From NCBI GenBank assembly GCA_003999685.1, contig CP021221.1, forward strand, positions 1,984,001-2,048,000: DNA of 64,000 nucleotides, read 5' to 3'. Shown piece by piece: positions 48,201 to 58,530 of this stretch. Each line of letters starts with the position of its first letter. Position 1 is the stretch's first letter. The notes beneath the pieces were generated by a model. The model was not told the origin of the DNA and did no database searches. It saw nothing but the letters and a program-made list of their open reading frames with translations. The DNA comes from Taiwanofungus camphoratus. Taxonomy: Eukaryota > Basidiomycota > Agaricomycetes > Polyporales > Taiwanofungaceae. A program made the position numbers and the translations under genes.

Positions 48201-50043
48201 GTGTGCAATAGCAATTTGTTCAACTCCCCTTGACTCATTTTCACAGCCCCCTTTTCTTTACTCTCCTTCGTCTGCTGCGCAAATGCCGGGACGGCAGCCT
48301 CCTTCAACACATGTAATGATTTCCCTGGAGACAAAGCGTTTGCCCCTTTCATACGGTCGAGCGCGCTCGTGCTCCGTACCGGGCCTGCGAGGACGAGCTG
48401 GTTCTTCCTGCCCACGGAACGTTTGATACCCCTAGCAGTCATAGTTCTTCTGTCCTTTGCCTCCTCCCTTGCGACGGCCTTCATATCATCAATTACTTCA
48501 AGATCACTGTCATCCTCCTCGTTTACTTCACCCATCCGAGCGTGCTGCTGCTGCTGCTCGAGGGCGAGCTGTTTCAGTCGCGCTGCTTGCCTTCTTCTCT
48601 CCTCTTGCGCTCTCCTTTTTTCGTCCTCCTGAAGTACATGACCAACATCTGGCATCTCTTCTTCATCGCTTAGGACAGCAGCGCCAGGCAAGGCAACAGT
48701 AGAAGCCGGTCCAAGAAGTCCAGTATACGTGAAGGCATCTTCCGAATGTTGCGGTGGCGAACAGGCATTGGGTTCTTGACGAGATAAAGGTGAGGTTCGG
48801 TGAGGATGTGTTGCGTCTTTCATACCCATCATAGGGGAAGAAGAAAACGGCTGAATAGGGTCCGAAACTGAGGCTGGTGATTTGTGTGGTTTTAGCCCGT
48901 TCCTTGTGTAGACAATGACGGCGTAAGTACTTCTGGCAAGGAGAGTTGAAGTATCGAAATCACTCACTCAAATTTTTGCCAGAGTCCCGTCAGGGGCATC
49001 TGTTTCAGTTGGGTACGGGTGATGGAAACCGACTGATCAGCTACGATGCGCGCCGTCGCCTTCTGGGTCTCCTGGCGTTCCTTCTTAGTGGGAGGCTGTA
49101 AAGAGCAAAGTTTATTCTTGCTTAGTTCTCGTTGAGCAGACTAGCTAATACACACTTTGATGCGCTTCTCTTTACTTGTCTTCTTCCGCTTAGTAGAACC
49201 TATCCTCTTCTCGCTGTTGCTAGTGGGAGCACGATGTTCTTCCTCGGAATCAAGAGGCTCCACAGCCCTCTGTTTGCCCTTCTCTTGTGTCGTCACGGGA
49301 GATGTAGCCAGTGAGGTAGGCAAATTATATGAAGAACGAGAAAAGGACGTGCTGAAATCTAGTTTTCGAACAAAGTCTCGAGACGATTGAACTCTTGCCA
49401 CATCCGAGTCCGAATCGGAGTCGTGTGCCATTGCTTGCTTTCTGGCAGAACCGTGGCGAACTACGGGAGACAAGGAAGGGGATCTGGCATTATTCGTGAC
49501 TTGAAGAGATGCCTGCAAACCAGGTGCAGGATCACCGGAGGTATTCCAATTGTGCATCTGCACCTCAGCGCTCGGTGAGGTGATGAGCAAGTCTCTGGCA
49601 ATATGATGCGATGAAGCTCGAATGTCGCCTTCGCTAGAATTTGTATGGAAAGGGTCCTCGTCGTCCGCTATCATTTGTTTCCTCGCATATACACTGTCAA
49701 CTTCTTTGAGTTTTTTCTTCCATGAGAATTCAAACTTGACAGGAGAAGATTCGCTCTCGTCAACCTCATCGCCGGAGTCTTCGTGACTTATGTATGCGAC
49801 TTTGGACGAGTATGACGCGTCAAATTCATCTGAACTTGGAGGTAGCTCTTCCTCGAGTCCATGTGACGATAGGCCATGCGAACTGGCGCGTGAGGAACTG
49901 TGGGTGAGGATTGTGGAGGTAGACGTGTCCGCATCTGGAGCTTGTCCTTTGCGACGGCCATAAGTGACGGCCGCTCGCTTGATCACAGGAGAAACGGAGG
50001 AGAATCGAGGTTCAGCTGTGTGGGCTGCTATGTCCGGGCTCAT
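45208..50043 (-). CDS. MRC1: MRC1/claspin-like replication checkpoint mediator
   Basis: Minus gene. Resolved exons: 49,156-50,043, 48,968-49,095, 47,081-48,902, 46,819-47,027, 46,233-46,757, 45,972-46,171, then an exon starting at 45,918 and further short exons to the stop at 45,208. MRC1 travels with the replisome and relays stress signals from Mec1/ATR to Rad53. The protein is acidic and mostly disordered with many Ser-Asp/Glu and SQ/TQ-type sites. Recognisable parts are the basic N-terminal helix (KERQETQKATARIVADQSVS), coiled EEKRRAQEERRRQAARLKQ-like segment, SQLYVDENGFLTQTRPSLA and the acidic ENNPETAAFVREYRADLDDE near the C-terminus, then a basic tail. The upstream codon at 50,067 is TTG, so ATG 50,043 is the start. 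Junctions below 45.92 kb are uncertain. Confidence 0.85.
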
Positions 50044-50323
50044 TGAGACGGAAAGTACTAGGTCCAATGTTGCTCAAGCCTGAGCAAAAGAGCGTGTCGA
50101 GAGCGGAGACGACGCGGTCCGAACCTGTCACGGCTGTGACGCCACGCGTTTATGGAAAGTGCGGCAAGTTCCGTGAATGTAACCGAGGAACAGCTGGGTA
50201 TGAGCCTATTCGAGCTAGTATGGTAAGAACTGCATAGTTGACAGCCACCGCCACAGAATTTTTGGGCCAGTATACCGACTCGTCGTACTGGATGCACCGT
50301 CGCACCCCTCAAGATCCCTCAAA
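50044..50323. promoter_or_regulatory. Divergent promoter: MRC1 / RPL3
   Basis: Only 280 bp separate the two start codons. A replication checkpoint gene and a highly expressed ribosomal protein gene share this interval. No TATA box is obvious. Confidence 0.45.
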
Positions 50324-51814
50324 ATGAGGCAAGTGTTCGTCTACTTTAGTTTCATGTCGGTTGCTAACACTTCATTGTAGTCACCGTAAGGTGTGTAGGA
50401 TGTCTATCAATCGAACTGGCCCGACCCATGTTCTAATAAGCGAGAATTAGTACGAAGCTCCCCGTCATGGTTCTCTTGGATTCCTTCCTCGCAAGCGCGC
50501 CGCCCGACACCGGGGCAAAGTCAAGGCATTTCCCAAGGTATGTGCACTGGTGGTCGATGATACCCATGAAGAATTACACTGTGAGTAGGATGATCCGAGG
50601 AAGCCCGTACATCTGACTGCTATCATGGGCTACAAGGCTGGTATGACCCATGTCGTCCGTGACCTTGACCGTCCTGGTTCAAGTGCGTGGTGAGATTGTT
50701 AGGACTCAAGACCCTGTCTGATGTCTTTCGCAGAAATGCACAAGCGCGAAGTTGTTGAAGCTGTTACCGTCATCGAGACGCCACCGATGGTTGTTGTTGG
50801 CGTTGTTGGATACGTCGAAACACCCCGTGGTTTGCGCACCCTTACAACTGTTTGGGCGTCGCACCTTTCAGATGAGCTCAAACGTCGCTTCTACAAGAAT
50901 TGGTACCGTTCAAAGAAGAAGGCATTCACTCGTTACGCCAAGAAGCATGCCGAGGACGGTGGCAAATCGATTGCCCGCGAGCTTGAACGTATCAGGAAAT
51001 ACTGCACAGTTGTTCGTGTCCTCGCGCATACTCAGATTCGCAAGACTGGTCTCAGCCAGAAGAAAGCCCACCTTATGGAGATCCAGGTCAACGGGGGTTC
51101 TGTAGGGGATAAGGTTGAGTTCGCACAAAGCCTGTTTGAGAAGCCAGTAGAGGTTGGCACTGTATTTGAGCAGGATGAAGTGATAGATGTTATCGCTGTT
51201 ACGAAGGGTCATGGGTTCGAGGGTGTTACCCACCGCTGGGGCACGAAGAAGTTGCCAAGAAAGACTCACAAGGGCCTGCGGAAGGTCGCATGTATCGGTG
51301 CTTGGCATCCATCAAAGGTCATGTTCTCCGTTGCGCGTGCTGGTCAAAGTATGTCTCCTTGCCGCTAATCGTCCGCATGTTACCCAAACGCGTATTTTTA
51401 TAGATGGATATCACCACCGCACCGAACTCAACAAGAAGATTTATCGGATTGGTCTTGGTTCCGACGAGGCGAATGCATCGACAGAGCACGATATTACCAA
51501 GAAGGCGATCACGCCGATGGGCGGTTTCCCCCACTATGGCATCGTCAAAAACGACTATTTGATGCTGAAGGGCTCTATCCCCGGAACGAAGAAACGTGTC
51601 ATCACCATCCGTAAGTCGCTTATGGTGCACACGTCTCGTCGGGATCTGGAGAAGGTTCAGCTCAAGTTCATCGACACGTCGTCGAAGTTTGGTGTAAGTC
51701 CTTCTGCTCTCAAGGGTCGAATATGTGCTGACTTGCGGAAATGTGTAGCATGGTGCTTTCCAAACCTTCGAGGAAAAAGCCGCGTTCCTGGGGACGCTCA
51801 AGGCTCGCGCATGA
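50324..51814 (+). CDS. RPL3: 60S ribosomal protein L3 (uL3), 388 aa
   Basis: Seven exons: 50,324-50,328, 50,381-50,390, 50,451-50,537, 50,589-50,682, 50,734-51,348, 51,404-51,693 and 51,749-51,814. uL3 lies near the peptidyl-transferase centre and is among the first proteins in 60S assembly. The translation starts [20 protein letters not shown] and contains the conserved [71 protein letters not shown], the histidine loop [20 protein letters not shown] and the end [12 protein letters not shown]. Length equals yeast uL3 plus one residue. The first coding exon is 5 nt (ATGAG) and the second 10 nt. Intron 1 has a GC-AG boundary with GCAAGT. It is divergent from MRC1. Confidence 0.96.
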
Positions 51815-52357
51815 TCTCTTTACTATGTATCCTCGCTTTTACAGTTTTTGCGCTGTCCACTATGCCATGTACTGCCAATGTCATCATCCTTCGTTATGTT
51901 CAGATATAAAGACATGAGTAGGATTAATCGAATTCAAATTGCCCGAGCTATTATCAGAGGTGTATTTACCGTGATTCATCAGCATAAGTCCGAGTGGTAG
52001 GAAGGCAACATCTTGAGTCGATCAGGACTTGGGAGAATTAGATGGCCACTGCCATTCCACGACAAACTCATGCTGAGACTAGTTTTACACGTAATCACGC
52101 GTACGTGAGGCCTTTCAAAATTATTGGCTGCCACCGCTGTAAGCGCTGCGGGGTTTTTGACCTTTCCTGCTACGACACCCAGTTGTCTCTGTTGTGGGCG
52201 AAACTCGTCTACTGTTGGTGCTAGCATAAAGCGCTTCTGTCTACCTTACCATTACTGGTAGTGTTCGTTGCGTCGCGGTGCGTCGAGACTGTCCTGCTGT
52301 GTCTAGAATATCTTTCCTGATTATTTCTCGCAATTAGGATGACTGCGTAGTCCATTG
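51815..52357. other. Intergenic region, RPL3 to PPR-like gene
   Basis: About 540 bp. An 82-codon minus frame (51,979-52,227) has no recognisable domain and I leave it out. The stretch should hold the RPL3 3' UTR and the next promoter. Confidence 0.45.
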
Positions 52358-54139
52358 ATGCTGAGAGTGTCCTCTCTGGGCCTCATACATTATCATGGCA
52401 CAGCTCGTTCCCTCTTGTATCGCTTTCCCAGACATTCATCCACGACGGCACACAAGGAGACGCTGGTGGCTGGTGACCATCAAGACAATATACCCCGTGA
52501 AGAAAACTTGTACAATGCGAACACCAGAGAAGCGCCATCATCTGCATACCCGGGTACTTCAAGTGCTCAGACGACCGCATCTGCTGAAGCAAGCCAGGGT
52601 AGACGTCGACCCACCATCCCTCCGCTCCTATTCAAAAAAAAAAGGAGAACGGATGCCAACAAGAGCTCAATTGGATCAATTACCTCTGAAAAGAACAAAG
52701 ATCACTCGCTCTCCTCGAACACTCTCATAACACATCCAGACTTGCATCTTCATGAGCCCGAGTCACGAATGTCAGAAGGCATTGAAACCATATCTCCACC
52801 TCGAATTCCGCAATCTGGAGACAGGAAGGCTCTCCAAAATATCTTAGCCTGCACGGATTCTGCCACGGAGGCTTGGGACGCTTACGAGGCCCTTATGTCC
52901 CTTCCTCGGCTCGGAAAAACTCCACCCATCCCTTACGCTCATCTTCATCGCTTGGCACGCCTCTTGGCTTCTACCAAGCCACGTACTCGAGCACTGTTTC
53001 TGCGCTTGCTGTCTGTGTTATCGACTCTTTATGCAGCAGGTGGTCACGTGCATGTATGGGAGTGGAACGCGCTTGTGGATTGCGCCGGAAAGGGTTGGCG
53101 GAAGACAAGGATAGAGGACCTGAAAACTGCCCTGGATATCTTTGAGGATATGGTATCACAAAGGGGCCCTGGTGCCACATTCAAGCGTGATGAGTTCGCC
53201 CCACCCTTACGAGGTCCTGTCACCGATCGCGAGGTGGTCAAGCCGGACATTGTCACCTATACCACTCTTCTCGGTATTGCTGGTCGTACGTTGCAGGAAA
53301 CGACTTTGCGCCATGTCAAGTCTATGCTCGAGGCCTCAGGACTGCCATTTAACCGTATAACATACCTTGTCTTCATTCGATACTTCACTCGTAGAAATGA
53401 CCTTTACGGGGTTCGGACTATTCTCCTCAAAATGAAGGAACAAGGCATTGAGCTTGGTCTGGATGGTATCAATTCGTGCATCTGGGCTTATGCTCGGAAT
53501 GGGCGCTTGGATGTTGCCTCGATGATCTTCCGCTTGCTGAGGCATCGTGTCATACCGGAAGATGAAGTAGGCGAGTACGATATCAATGCTATTGCGAAAC
53601 AGCTTGCTGCAACGGAAGGCTTCATACTTCCGGAAAATATAAAACCCGATGCGACCACATACTATACTCTTATACAGTGCTACGCATACCACGGAGACCT
53701 CATTCGATGTCTACAAGCCTTCATGGAGATGATCGCCATGTCTAACAGTGTGGAAGGCTTGAGTAGCGGGCACAGGGGAGCACCATTATCGGAAGGCTCC
53801 CTCACATCTCCGGCCTTTCGAGCTATTTTCCTCGGCTTTGCTCGTCATGGAAGATCTTCCTCTCATTTCCAAAAGGCAGGTCCCTTAACGCGTCGACTCG
53901 CGCCCTCCGCTTGGACTCTCATCAACCTGGAAGCGCTCTTTAATAGCTTCATAAATCTCCCGAGCGATGTCAGACCGGGCGACAGGACGATTTATTGGGT
54001 GCTCATGGCTTTCTATATTCTAACCGATCGTGACAGGAAGAAACTACGCAAAGTGTGGGAGAAGCTTGTGGAAAGATTCGGAGGTGGATGGGGAGGCAGA
54101 ATAGAGCGCCTCAGGAAGTATATCTATGAGGAGAGCTAA
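52358..54139 (+). CDS. PPR-like mitochondrial RNA protein, 593 aa, single exon
   Basis: The intronless frame starts MLRVSSLGLIHYHGTARSLL, an Arg-rich, Asp/Glu-free leader typical of mitochondrial targeting. A disordered linker runs to about residue 140. Helical repeats of pentatricopeptide type fill the rest, for example VKPDIVTYTTLLGIAGRTLQ, LPFNRITYLVFIRYFTRRND, GLDGINSCIWAYARNGRLDV and IKPDATTYYTLIQCYAYHGD, each near 35 residues. Such proteins bind organellar RNA and act in processing, stability or translation. The specific role, whether PET309-, CCM1- or DMR1-like, cannot be told. The ATG is at 52,358; the codon before it is TTG. It converges on the AMMECR1 gene with 100 bp between stops. 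Confidence 0.82.
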   Translation: MLRVSSLGLIHYHGTARSLLYRFPRHSSTTAHKETLVAGDHQDNIPREENLYNANTREAPSSAYPGTSSAQTTASAEASQGRRRPTIPPLLFKKKRRTDANKSSIGSITSEKNKDHSLSSNTLITHPDLHLHEPESRMSEGIETISPPRIPQSGDRKALQNILACTDSATEAWDAYEALMSLPRLGKTPPIPYAHLHRLARLLASTKPRTRALFLRLLSVLSTLYAAGGHVHVWEWNALVDCAGKGWRKTRIEDLKTALDIFEDMVSQRGPGATFKRDEFAPPLRGPVTDREVVKPDIVTYTTLLGIAGRTLQETTLRHVKSMLEASGLPFNRITYLVFIRYFTRRNDLYGVRTILLKMKEQGIELGLDGINSCIWAYARNGRLDVASMIFRLLRHRVIPEDEVGEYDINAIAKQLAATEGFILPENIKPDATTYYTLIQCYAYHGDLIRCLQAFMEMIAMSNSVEGLSSGHRGAPLSEGSLTSPAFRAIFLGFARHGRSSSHFQKAGPLTRRLAPSAWTLINLEALFNSFINLPSDVRPGDRTIYWVLMAFYILTDRDRKKLRKVWEKLVERFGGGWGGRIERLRKYIYEES

Positions 54140-54239
54140 CAAACCTAGTAGTACAGTACGATCGATGGATATACATGGGGTACACAGGCTAAGTACATTC
54201 AAAGTTTCCGAATACGAGTGAGATTGCAGTACTGAACAG

Positions 54240-55075
54240 TTACATCTTACCACCATTTTCTATCCTCCACTGTACATATTCCTCCCAGCCAACGGTACAT
54301 TTCCGACTTTGGTATCTGCGTATCTTGACACTTCGCCGTATGTCCTCGGTGATCCGCTCATTCCAGCCCGCCTTGCGGATGGCACTATCGATTGTTTCAA
54401 TCTTGTCCCATCCTTGTTCTTCAGCAACTTGGGGCAGATACGTCGCGGAAAAGCTGTGCTTCACACTGCTACGAGTCGGCACTGCTGATGAAGATGACAA
54501 TGGCGACGGTGCACTTGACGGCGACGGGGATGCCGCAAGTAATGAAGGATGCGGGAATGTTATATGAATGCCATGAACTCCGACAATCCAGTCTAGATAA
54601 CTTGAAGCGTCCTCAAAATCTGTAAGCAATGAGATGCTACACTCTGTCTAATTTGAGTGAGGATGATAGGAGCGGACAAGTGGCGTACCCGCATTCAAGA
54701 TTTTCGAGTTCCCATTCCTCTATCTTCCTGAACCTGTGATCCTGAAATGCACTGATCAATGCGTATTCCGCTAGGCCCTCCCTGATGGAGATTGGCTCGA
54801 AGGTTCCGATGCACCCCCTAAGCCTTGGAGCCTTCCCAGGGCGAGACGAGCGAGTGTTCCATGTTACGAAAAGGGGACTACAGTCAATCAGATAGAGACA
54901 CCATTTGCAGTACAAAATCGTACTATTTTTCATCTGGAAATCTAGCAGGCAAAGGCTTGTGCGAAGTGAGGGCGCAGTACAACGCATCAAAACTTCGAAA
55001 ACAATGCTCGGGAATGCAGATGTCGTCGTCACCCTCCCCTGCATGGCTGGAAGGATTGGGTGGGGCGAGAGACAT
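54240..55075 (-). CDS. AMMECR1: AMMECR1-domain protein, 245 aa
   Basis: Three exons: 54,924-55,075, 54,689-54,877 and 54,240-54,636. One AMMECR1 domain fills the protein: CIPEHCFRSFDALYCALTSH, YPLFVTWNT, the near-invariant LRGCIGTFEP, EGLAEYALISAFQDHRFRKI, LECGISLLTDFEDASSYLDW, GVHGIHITFPHP, ATYLPQVAEEQGWDKIETI and the C-terminal RYQSRKCTVGWEEYV. The domain is found from archaea to humans; its biochemical role is not established, with a proposed link to radical-SAM Memo proteins. A Ser/Pro-rich insert of about 30 residues (LAASPSPSSAPSPLSSSSAV) sits between the HITF strand and ATYLPQVAEE. The start ATG at 55,075 gives MSLAPPNPSSHAGEGDDD. Confidence 0.92.
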
Positions 55076-55716
55076 TGGCAAAAAAAGCCGGAGCGAACGA
55101 TGGAGAAATCAACAAACTGGCAGAGGATGAGGATGAGAACGGACAGACCGACGCAAGGCATGCACTGGCATAAGTTCGGCGGAATTGAGTGGCTCAAGAA
55201 CACAACTTACCGCTTTGAGCATACCAGGGACGCCTGTACTGTAAGTGCATCTCAAGGCTTTACGAGATTGCAAATACTCCAGATTGTGCTACTAGCCCCG
55301 GCGCCGGCGTGTACCGCGTGCCCGCGTACTACGAGGACGTCCGAAGTGAACAAAAAATGACTGCAGTTACATATAAGTAATCTTGCGGCTGAATGCATGC
55401 GTATGAATGCATACTATTGACATGGTGTGTATACTACCGACATGATATGGATGCTAGGTGATAATTGAAGAGGGCTAACATAAGATACGGGGTGCGATGA
55501 TATCCTACTAATAATGAGAGCGCTGAGAGAGAGTTCAAAAGAGATAGAAAAGACGATGGATGCAAGACGTGAGTGTAACGCGTAGACGTAGACAAGATCA
55601 GGAGCGGAGTGCTAAGACGCAGATAGAGTGGAGCACTACGTGCGATGTCAGGAGGTTTGAGAGGAATAGAATAAACACGACAACTGATAATGAAGAGATC
55701 GAATGAGGCAGCCCGC
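55076..55716. other. Intergenic region upstream of the AMMECR1 gene
   Basis: 640 bp between two minus-strand genes. It holds the likely AMMECR1 promoter and the 3' UTR of the Rab gene. The short frames here show no domain. Confidence 0.45.
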
Positions 55717-57123
55717 TCATGTTTGACAACAGCTCCAGGAGGTTCCTGATGAAGCTCGAGCTTTCTCTCGGGCTTCCTCTTCATCTGCTTGGGCTGCCCA
55801 TACAGGAGTAGTGACAGTGGTCAAGTACACACTGTCCCTTTTCTTGATCTCATTTTCCTTTTCAATACTGTCCTTTCTTGTGATTATAGCTGCGATCAAT
55901 GTGTCGAAGAGATGCCGAACACCTGTTACGAGTGTGCGTCAAGAGGTTTATGCAACCAGTGATGGGTGTTGTTGAGTGATACTGACCGACATCATCTTTG
56001 GCTGAAACTTCAAAAAGTTCCATGCCCTTGTTCAGCCCCCACTCTTGGCCGTCTGATTCGTCCATTTCATCCTCCTCGTCTTCGTTCAAACTATTGCTGC
56101 TGCCGTCTGCAAGCTCATTCCATCCGCCATTTCCGTAGCCAAATTGTGATTCGTAACGTGACGGGAGCGGACGGATCGCGGAGCTATTCCAAGTTGTAGT
56201 ACGTGCGCCGAGCCCTCCGCTCTGGGCGCGAGGCCGAGTTAGTGCTGAGGTATGTGAGCGTTTCAATGCAGAAGTTCGTGGATCGATCCGAGGCTCGGTC
56301 TCGAGTGGTGATGACGCAGGTTTTGTGGCAGGCGTGGTAGCAGGTGCTGAACGTATACTGGGGAACGATGTAAACCTGGGGCGAATGTAAGAGAATGTAG
56401 AGGGCGGTGGAGGTGGGGGCGGGCTTGGTGGTTTAGGAGGCGGAAACCAAGTATGTAGGGAGAGACGTGCAAGGTCAGATGTGACTTGTCGATGCTTGTG
56501 AAGATCAGCTTTAGATCCCACAATATAGATAATGAGATCCGGATCACAGTTCTTCTTAAGCTCTGTAATGTGAGGCCGTCAGCACTAGCTGCGTAATGCT
56601 ATTCGGAATGTATAATGCTGCATTGCAGGCCAATCACCTTCTAACCAGCCACGAACATCGTCAAAACTAGATGAATTTGTGATATCATACAACAACAACG
56701 CAGCATTCGCTCCACGATAATACATTGGTGCCTGGCGAGATGCACCTCAGCATGTGACACCGACACGATCTTGTCGGATGGACTCACCATGCTGCGAAAG
56801 CGCTCCTGACCTGCTGTATCCCATAACTGAAGTCTAACCTTGATTCCATCTACATAAACCTTCTTCGTGACGAAAAAAGCGCCGGTCGTGGACGTTGTGT
56901 TCTTGGGATCAAACTTGTTCTGGGTATATCTATGCAACAGGCTAGTCTTACCTACGCCTGTGGGCAAAAAAATGTGTCCAGCGCATGGTCAGAAGAGAAA
57001 GAAGCTCAATTACGCTACAAAGCCAGCAGACGCACCCGTGTTGCCCATAATTACAATCTTGGCATCAATGCCCTGGTCGTATCTAGACTTGCTGTACGGA
57101 TTCGTGCGTCGATAGTCCATCAT
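55717..57123 (-). CDS. Rab-family small GTPase with a large insert, 377 aa
   Basis: Five exons: 57,036-57,123, 56,788-56,957, 56,638-56,731, 55,987-56,562 and 55,717-55,922. Rab GTPases mark membranes and direct vesicle traffic. The G domain has P-loop GNTGVGKTS, switch [29 protein letters not shown] (Rab family motif) and the G4 box in the form GSKAD (near residue 135). The G5 box EVSAKDD follows only near residue 304. Rabs usually have about 30 residues between G4 and G5; here about 165, so roughly 130 extra residues of Pro/Ser-rich then acidic low-complexity sequence ([16 protein letters not shown]) are inserted. The end SWSCCQT fits a CCXX prenylation signal. The start MMDYRR is the first of two ATGs. 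The subfamily is not clear. Confidence 0.9.
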
Positions 57124-57493
57124 GGTACAAGAATAAGAGCCTTGAAACCGGGAAAGAGCCGCAAAAGCTGGGGAAGAAACTAAAGGAGAGGACGCAATGC
57201 AGACCGAGTAATGCCAGTACCGAGACTGGCAACGCACGGTATAACTGCTGCAGAGTATCACGGTGATATGCCAAAAACGGTCGCGGAGCTAGAGAACCAC
57301 GACCACGTGAACCACGTGCTGCTTGTTGGGAGCCAATCACTGTCCCTGACTGTCCAAGTTCCGAAATCTCAATTCCTCAGAGTGCAGTCTATTACAGCAT
57401 GGAGACCGATAATGCATGGAACATGCGTATACATTTTGGCCAATGCAACGAAGTACATATCAAAGCATGCGCATAATGTCAGATGACGCCCGT
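57124..57493. other. Intergenic region between Rab GTPase and RPS7
   Basis: 370 bp containing the Rab promoter and the RPS7 3' UTR. A 91-codon plus frame here has no domain and is not called. Confidence 0.45.
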
Positions 57494-58196
57494 CTACTCC
57501 TGCGCCTGCACGGGGAACTCAAACACAACGTCCTTCCCTGTCAAACGCCGGTATACTGAGGAGAAGGAGTCGAGCTTGTACTCAAGTGATGTTGCATCTT
57601 TCGAGTCGAGGAAGCTGTAACATTCATCCTAGTCAGGAGGAGTGTTGGACTTGAAAAATTTGACAACATACACTTTGAGAAGTTTTGAGCCATCAACAGC
57701 AACACGCGTCCTCTTCCCAACGATCTCCGTCGGGAACACGAGATCCTCAAGGATCTTCTCGTGAACATTGGTGAGGGTCCTGCTACGAGGCCTCTTCTGC
57801 TTCACGCGGGAGGTGCGAGTGGGCTTGCGCAGCATCCGGCGCTGAGCAACAAACACGACATGACGGTCCGAGAATTTCTTCTCAAGTTCCCTGGTCAGCC
57901 TGCGTATACATAGGTCATCACCTCTTCACATGTCCATACGTGGTCAATCCACACCTTGGCTGAACTTTGTGGAACGCTTTCAACTGCGGCACAGGGACGA
58001 AAATGACAATAGCCTTCTTGCCACCACGAACGTCGACTTCACGAGCAGCAGAGATCTGCAAGGGTCGAAGCTCCGCCTTGAGTTCAGGCACGTTGTTCTC
58101 GAGGTCAATCAAAGCCTGAGCAACGCTGGTTTCAGTTTCATCGGGAGGAGTCGTGGGCGCATTTGCGGTACGGAAAATCTTGTGTTGAAGGGACAT
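57494..58196 (-). CDS. RPS7: 40S ribosomal protein S7 (eS7), 196 aa
   Basis: Three coding exons: 57,955-58,196, 57,672-57,899 and 57,494-57,614. eS7 is a small-subunit protein needed for processing of the 18S rRNA 5' end. The translation runs [91 protein letters not shown]-type motif, [18 protein letters not shown] and ends [16 protein letters not shown]. Length matches yeast and human eS7. An additional intron in the 5' UTR is likely (see separate entry). The gene is tandem with the Rab and CNS1 genes on minus. Confidence 0.95.
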
Positions 58197-58211
58197 CTTG
58201 CTCTTGAGGGC

Positions 58212-58364
58212 CTGTACGCAAACGCATTGTCCAGTTAGCATCCGTATCTGTTCGAACCCATCCACCTCATTCCACCGGATTTACAGCTGCTCCAGCATCA
58301 TGCCTTCCAGCCTTTCATCTCGTAGGGTTCACCAGCAACACCTAAGGATGTAGAATGTACTCAC
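58212..58364 (-). other. Likely 5'-UTR intron of RPS7, 153 nt
   Basis: On the minus strand GTGAGT at 58,364 and a GCGTACAG acceptor ending at 58,212 bracket 153 nt, with a GCTAAC branch-like site. The acceptor lies 15 nt before the RPS7 ATG. Ribosomal protein genes often carry such leader introns. I looked for snoRNA C/D boxes inside and did not find a convincing pair. Confidence 0.6.
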
Positions 58365-58530
58365 CTCTGCCTACGGCCGTCGTCGAGTTCGGTGGATTGG
58401 TTCTCTGCAGCAATTTGCGGGGACAGTACACGTGAGCTCTCGATCTGGACCCCGGATACCGTATAAGCTGGGGTCATTTATGTAGGTATGTATTTATTCA
58501 AATACAGATTATATAACGGTACATGGTTTT

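Noticed and set aside
58212-58364. snoRNA inside the RPS7 leader intron
   Set aside because: A weak C-box-like ATGATG is present, but no D box or terminal stem pairs with it.
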